Source: a virus
Length of the DNA stretch: 64,000 bases
Virus record (IMG/VR): IMGVR_UViG_3300036820_000008
Span: 30,580 to 94,579 of that record
Direction: 5' to 3' (one strand)
The notes under the pieces are model-generated. The model was not told the DNA's origin, did not search any database, and saw nothing but the letters and a program-made list of their open reading frames with translations. Positions 61,926 through 64,000 of this stretch are shown here, piece by piece (the first letter of the stretch is position 1; each line of letters opens with the position of its first letter). Made by a program: the position numbers and the translations under genes.

Positions 61926-64000
61926 ATGACACTTCTAGTCCAGAGCTTCGATGGCGGCACCGCCACTAATGGTACCACCCTGACCACCACCAATCTTGGC
62001 GGTGCTGGCCAGAACGAATTTAACGTGGTGACCATTGGCTCTACTGCAGCGGCAGTTGCTAGTAGCACCGAGGCTCACTCTGGCACGCTCTCTGGCAAGT
62101 TCACGACCGGTGCGACGTCAGGTGCATCGTATGTCGCATGGACAACATCACTCGGGTCCAACGGAACCGTCTATGGCCGTGCGTACGTATATCTGACTGC
62201 CAATCCGGTAGCGGATACGAACATAATTTATTTCGCTCTGTCCGGTACATTTGGCGGTGGCATCATGATCGCCTCCTCCGGACAGCTCCGAATCCAGAAT
62301 GTTGCATTCGGTGAGGTTAGCGGCGGCCCGACAATGCCGCTGAATGCGTGGTTCCGCCTAGAGTGGGAAGTTGTCTGTGGAACTGCAGGATCCGCTTCAT
62401 GCACGGTAAACTACTATGCAAGCCCTGACTCTGCAACCATAACGAATACCGTACAGGACACAACCGGCGGATACGGTTCTGCCGGAGACATCAACACCGT
62501 AGAGTTCGGGTGGACGGCTAGCAACATAAGTCAGCCTGCCATGTACCTGGACGATGTTGGTGTCTCTACGACAGGATTCCTTGGGCCAACAGTCACCGCT
62601 ATATCCGGCGCTGATACTGGTGGTGGCGCAGACAATGCAACGCTTGCAGCCACGTTGTCGGATAATGACACCGGATCTGGCGTTGATAGCGCTACCGTTG
62701 TAGCTCCTGTGTCTGACTCTGACACGGGCAGCGGTGCTGATAATGCCATTGTGTCCATACCGATATCCGGTGCCGATACAGGTAGTGGCGCAGATACAGC
62801 GTCTGTGACATCCATATCCGTATCGGCTGCGGACACGGGATCTGGCGCTGACTTGGCTGTTGTGTCGACTCCGATGTCGACGCTTCAGGACAACTTTGAG
62901 ACAGACGACCTTGCGACGTTGTGGGCCGGTACTTACGGTAATGTAGATGTATCTGACAATCAGTGTTCCATTGAGTGCGACGTAGATTACGACTCTGCCC
63001 TTTACAGCACTAACACGTACTTCCTGACCGGCTCCTATCTCTATGCACAGGTGATCCCGTATAATGCGGCTTCTGCCCAGACTTTCTTCTTTGCTGCAGC
63101 TAGCGATGGAGACGGTCCGGGATGGATGTACAGTGCAGGAGAGCTATCTGCAATACTTACGCAGGGTGGCGTTCAGGGAACGATTGGTTTTGCAAGCTAC
63201 AATCCGGTTAATGATCTGTGGTTGAGGATACGAGAGTCCTCTGGGACGATATACTGGGACGTCGCTCCGGATGGTGTGACTTGGACCAATCTTTACTCGT
63301 CCACGTATAGCATAGATGTGAGTGCCCTATACGCAGGATGTAGTGCTGGCGACTATGGGTCAGATCCTCCTGGGTTCAGCTATATAACTGACTTCAATGT
63401 CCCGATGCCAATACCGCCTGCAGTAGATTTCGGAGCCGGTGGTGATTGGGCAACTGTTGCAGGTTCTGTCACCACAACTGAGTCGTATACATCTGCAGCC
63501 ACAGAGAATTTCAGCACAGGATTTAACTCAGTAGACTTTGGCTGGACGAACGGCAATGCTAGCCAGCCAGCAATGTATCTCGATAATCTTGAGATGTCCA
63601 CCTCTGGATTTGTCGGGCCTGTCACCCTGATAACGTCAGTCGGTTCTCTGGCTATGGGGCAGCTTGGATACGGTGACGAAAGTTCTGTGTCCACAGGTAG
63701 CGATAGCGTTACATCGCATGGATCCCTAGCCATGCAATCGCTCGCAATGGCAGGAATTGCGTATGAGCCGGTGCCATACTTCCCTGCTCAAACTCTTCTT
63801 CCGATAAAGGTGGAGCTCCTACTTAACGGTACCTGGACCGATATCAGTTCTTATGTGTACCAGCGTGATGACATCTCTATCACGCGCGGGCGTCCGGACG
63901 AAACCCAGACGGTTACCGGTAACCCACAGCAGCAGACCATGACGCTGAACAATAGGAATGGAACATTCTCTCCCAACAACACGAACAGCCCATTCTATCC
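61926..64000 (+). CDS. Tail protein with LamG-like modules and repeats, N-terminal 691 aa (cut by edge)
   Basis: GAGGAGG before the ATG; the frame is open to the window end. Residues 1-210 form a LamG-like module close to the C-terminal domain of the preceding hydrolase (GTLSGKF, YLTANP). Residues about 220-315 hold five degenerate repeats of 18-19 residues with core DTGSGADNA. A second beta-sandwich (320-485) and a repeat of the FGWT-x-x-N-x-SQPAMYLD motif follow. The last visible part (ISITRGRPDE, LNNRNGTFSPNN) is the conserved signature of a distal siphovirus minor tail protein. Probably a tail-tip adhesin. Confidence 0.8.
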   Translation, partial: MTLLVQSFDGGTATNGTTLTTTNLGGAGQNEFNVVTIGSTAAAVASSTEAHSGTLSGKFTTGATSGASYVAWTTSLGSNGTVYGRAYVYLTANPVADTNIIYFALSGTFGGGIMIASSGQLRIQNVAFGEVSGGPTMPLNAWFRLEWEVVCGTAGSASCTVNYYASPDSATITNTVQDTTGGYGSAGDINTVEFGWTASNISQPAMYLDDVGVSTTGFLGPTVTAISGADTGGGADNATLAATLSDNDTGSGVDSATVVAPVSDSDTGSGADNAIVSIPISGADTGSGADTASVTSISVSAADTGSGADLAVVSTPMSTLQDNFETDDLATLWAGTYGNVDVSDNQCSIECDVDYDSALYSTNTYFLTGSYLYAQVIPYNAASAQTFFFAAASDGDGPGWMYSAGELSAILTQGGVQGTIGFASYNPVNDLWLRIRESSGTIYWDVAPDGVTWTNLYSSTYSIDVSALYAGCSAGDYGSDPPGFSYITDFNVPMPIPPAVDFGAGGDWATVAGSVTTTESYTSAATENFSTGFNSVDFGWTNGNASQPAMYLDNLEMSTSGFVGPVTLITSVGSLAMGQLGYGDESSVSTGSDSVTSHGSLAMQSLAMAGIAYEPVPYFPAQTLLPIKVELLLNGTWTDISSYVYQRDDISITRGRPDETQTVTGNPQQQTMTLNNRNGTFSPNNTNSPFY

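Overview
The window reads as part of the genome of a tailed double-stranded DNA phage of Actinobacteria, most likely one infecting Streptomyces or a close relative. The evidence is a complete HK97-type head and siphovirus tail gene order (small and large terminase, portal, ClpP-like prohead protease, major capsid protein, connector genes, tail tube, frameshifted tail chaperones, 1890-residue tape measure, tail hydrolases). The tightly packed small genes resemble those of actinophages: DUF6011/DUF6221/DUF2786-like proteins, Cys-rich mini-proteins and an RPG-Cys protein. GTG and TTG starts and leaderless -10 boxes are frequent. No tRNA, integrase, lysin, holin with certainty, or DNA polymerase is seen, so the genome continues on both sides; the first and last genes are cut by the window edges.

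Left part (1-29,230) is almost entirely on the minus strand. It holds replication and recombination genes (SNF2 helicase, ParB-like protein, GIY-YIG-like nuclease, primase-polymerase/RepA helicase fusion, a DUF3631-like ATPase, a DUF2786 protein) embedded among about 60 small genes of unknown function, many overlapping by 1, 4 or 20-40 bases. One plus-strand island (11,798-12,871) carries a RuvC-like resolvase with three tiny genes. The 21-24 kb region has few genes and many repeats: TATTCAGG iterons, three 32-bp copies of an operator-like element and leaderless promoters flanking a pair of paralogous small genes. It is the best candidate for an origin or control region. Gaps between minus-strand genes usually begin, right after the stop codon, with a strong hairpin; two of these (25.6 and 26.7 kb) share flanks and covary, so they look like a conserved RNA element.

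The strand switches at about 29.28 kb between a gene for a secreted ricin-type lectin (minus) and a plus-strand operon with a paralogous gene pair and the RNA ligase RtcB. A promoter at about 33.45 kb starts the late region. Packaging and head genes run to 44.2 kb, structural and connector genes to 51.9 kb, then tail chaperones, tape measure and tail-tip proteins run to the window end.

The most unusual biology is the set of surface-acting enzymes: a tape measure carrying both a lytic-transglycosylase-like and an SGNH-hydrolase domain, a tail protein fusing a GH12-type cellulase fold to a second clan-A-type glycoside hydrolase, and a secreted lectin. Together they suggest a virion made to cross the glucan-coated cell wall of a hyphal actinomycete. 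Other notable points are a prohead protease with a long His-rich segment, a zinc-ribbon gene nested in another frame of a low-complexity gene, and a C-terminal domain shared by two otherwise unrelated early proteins.
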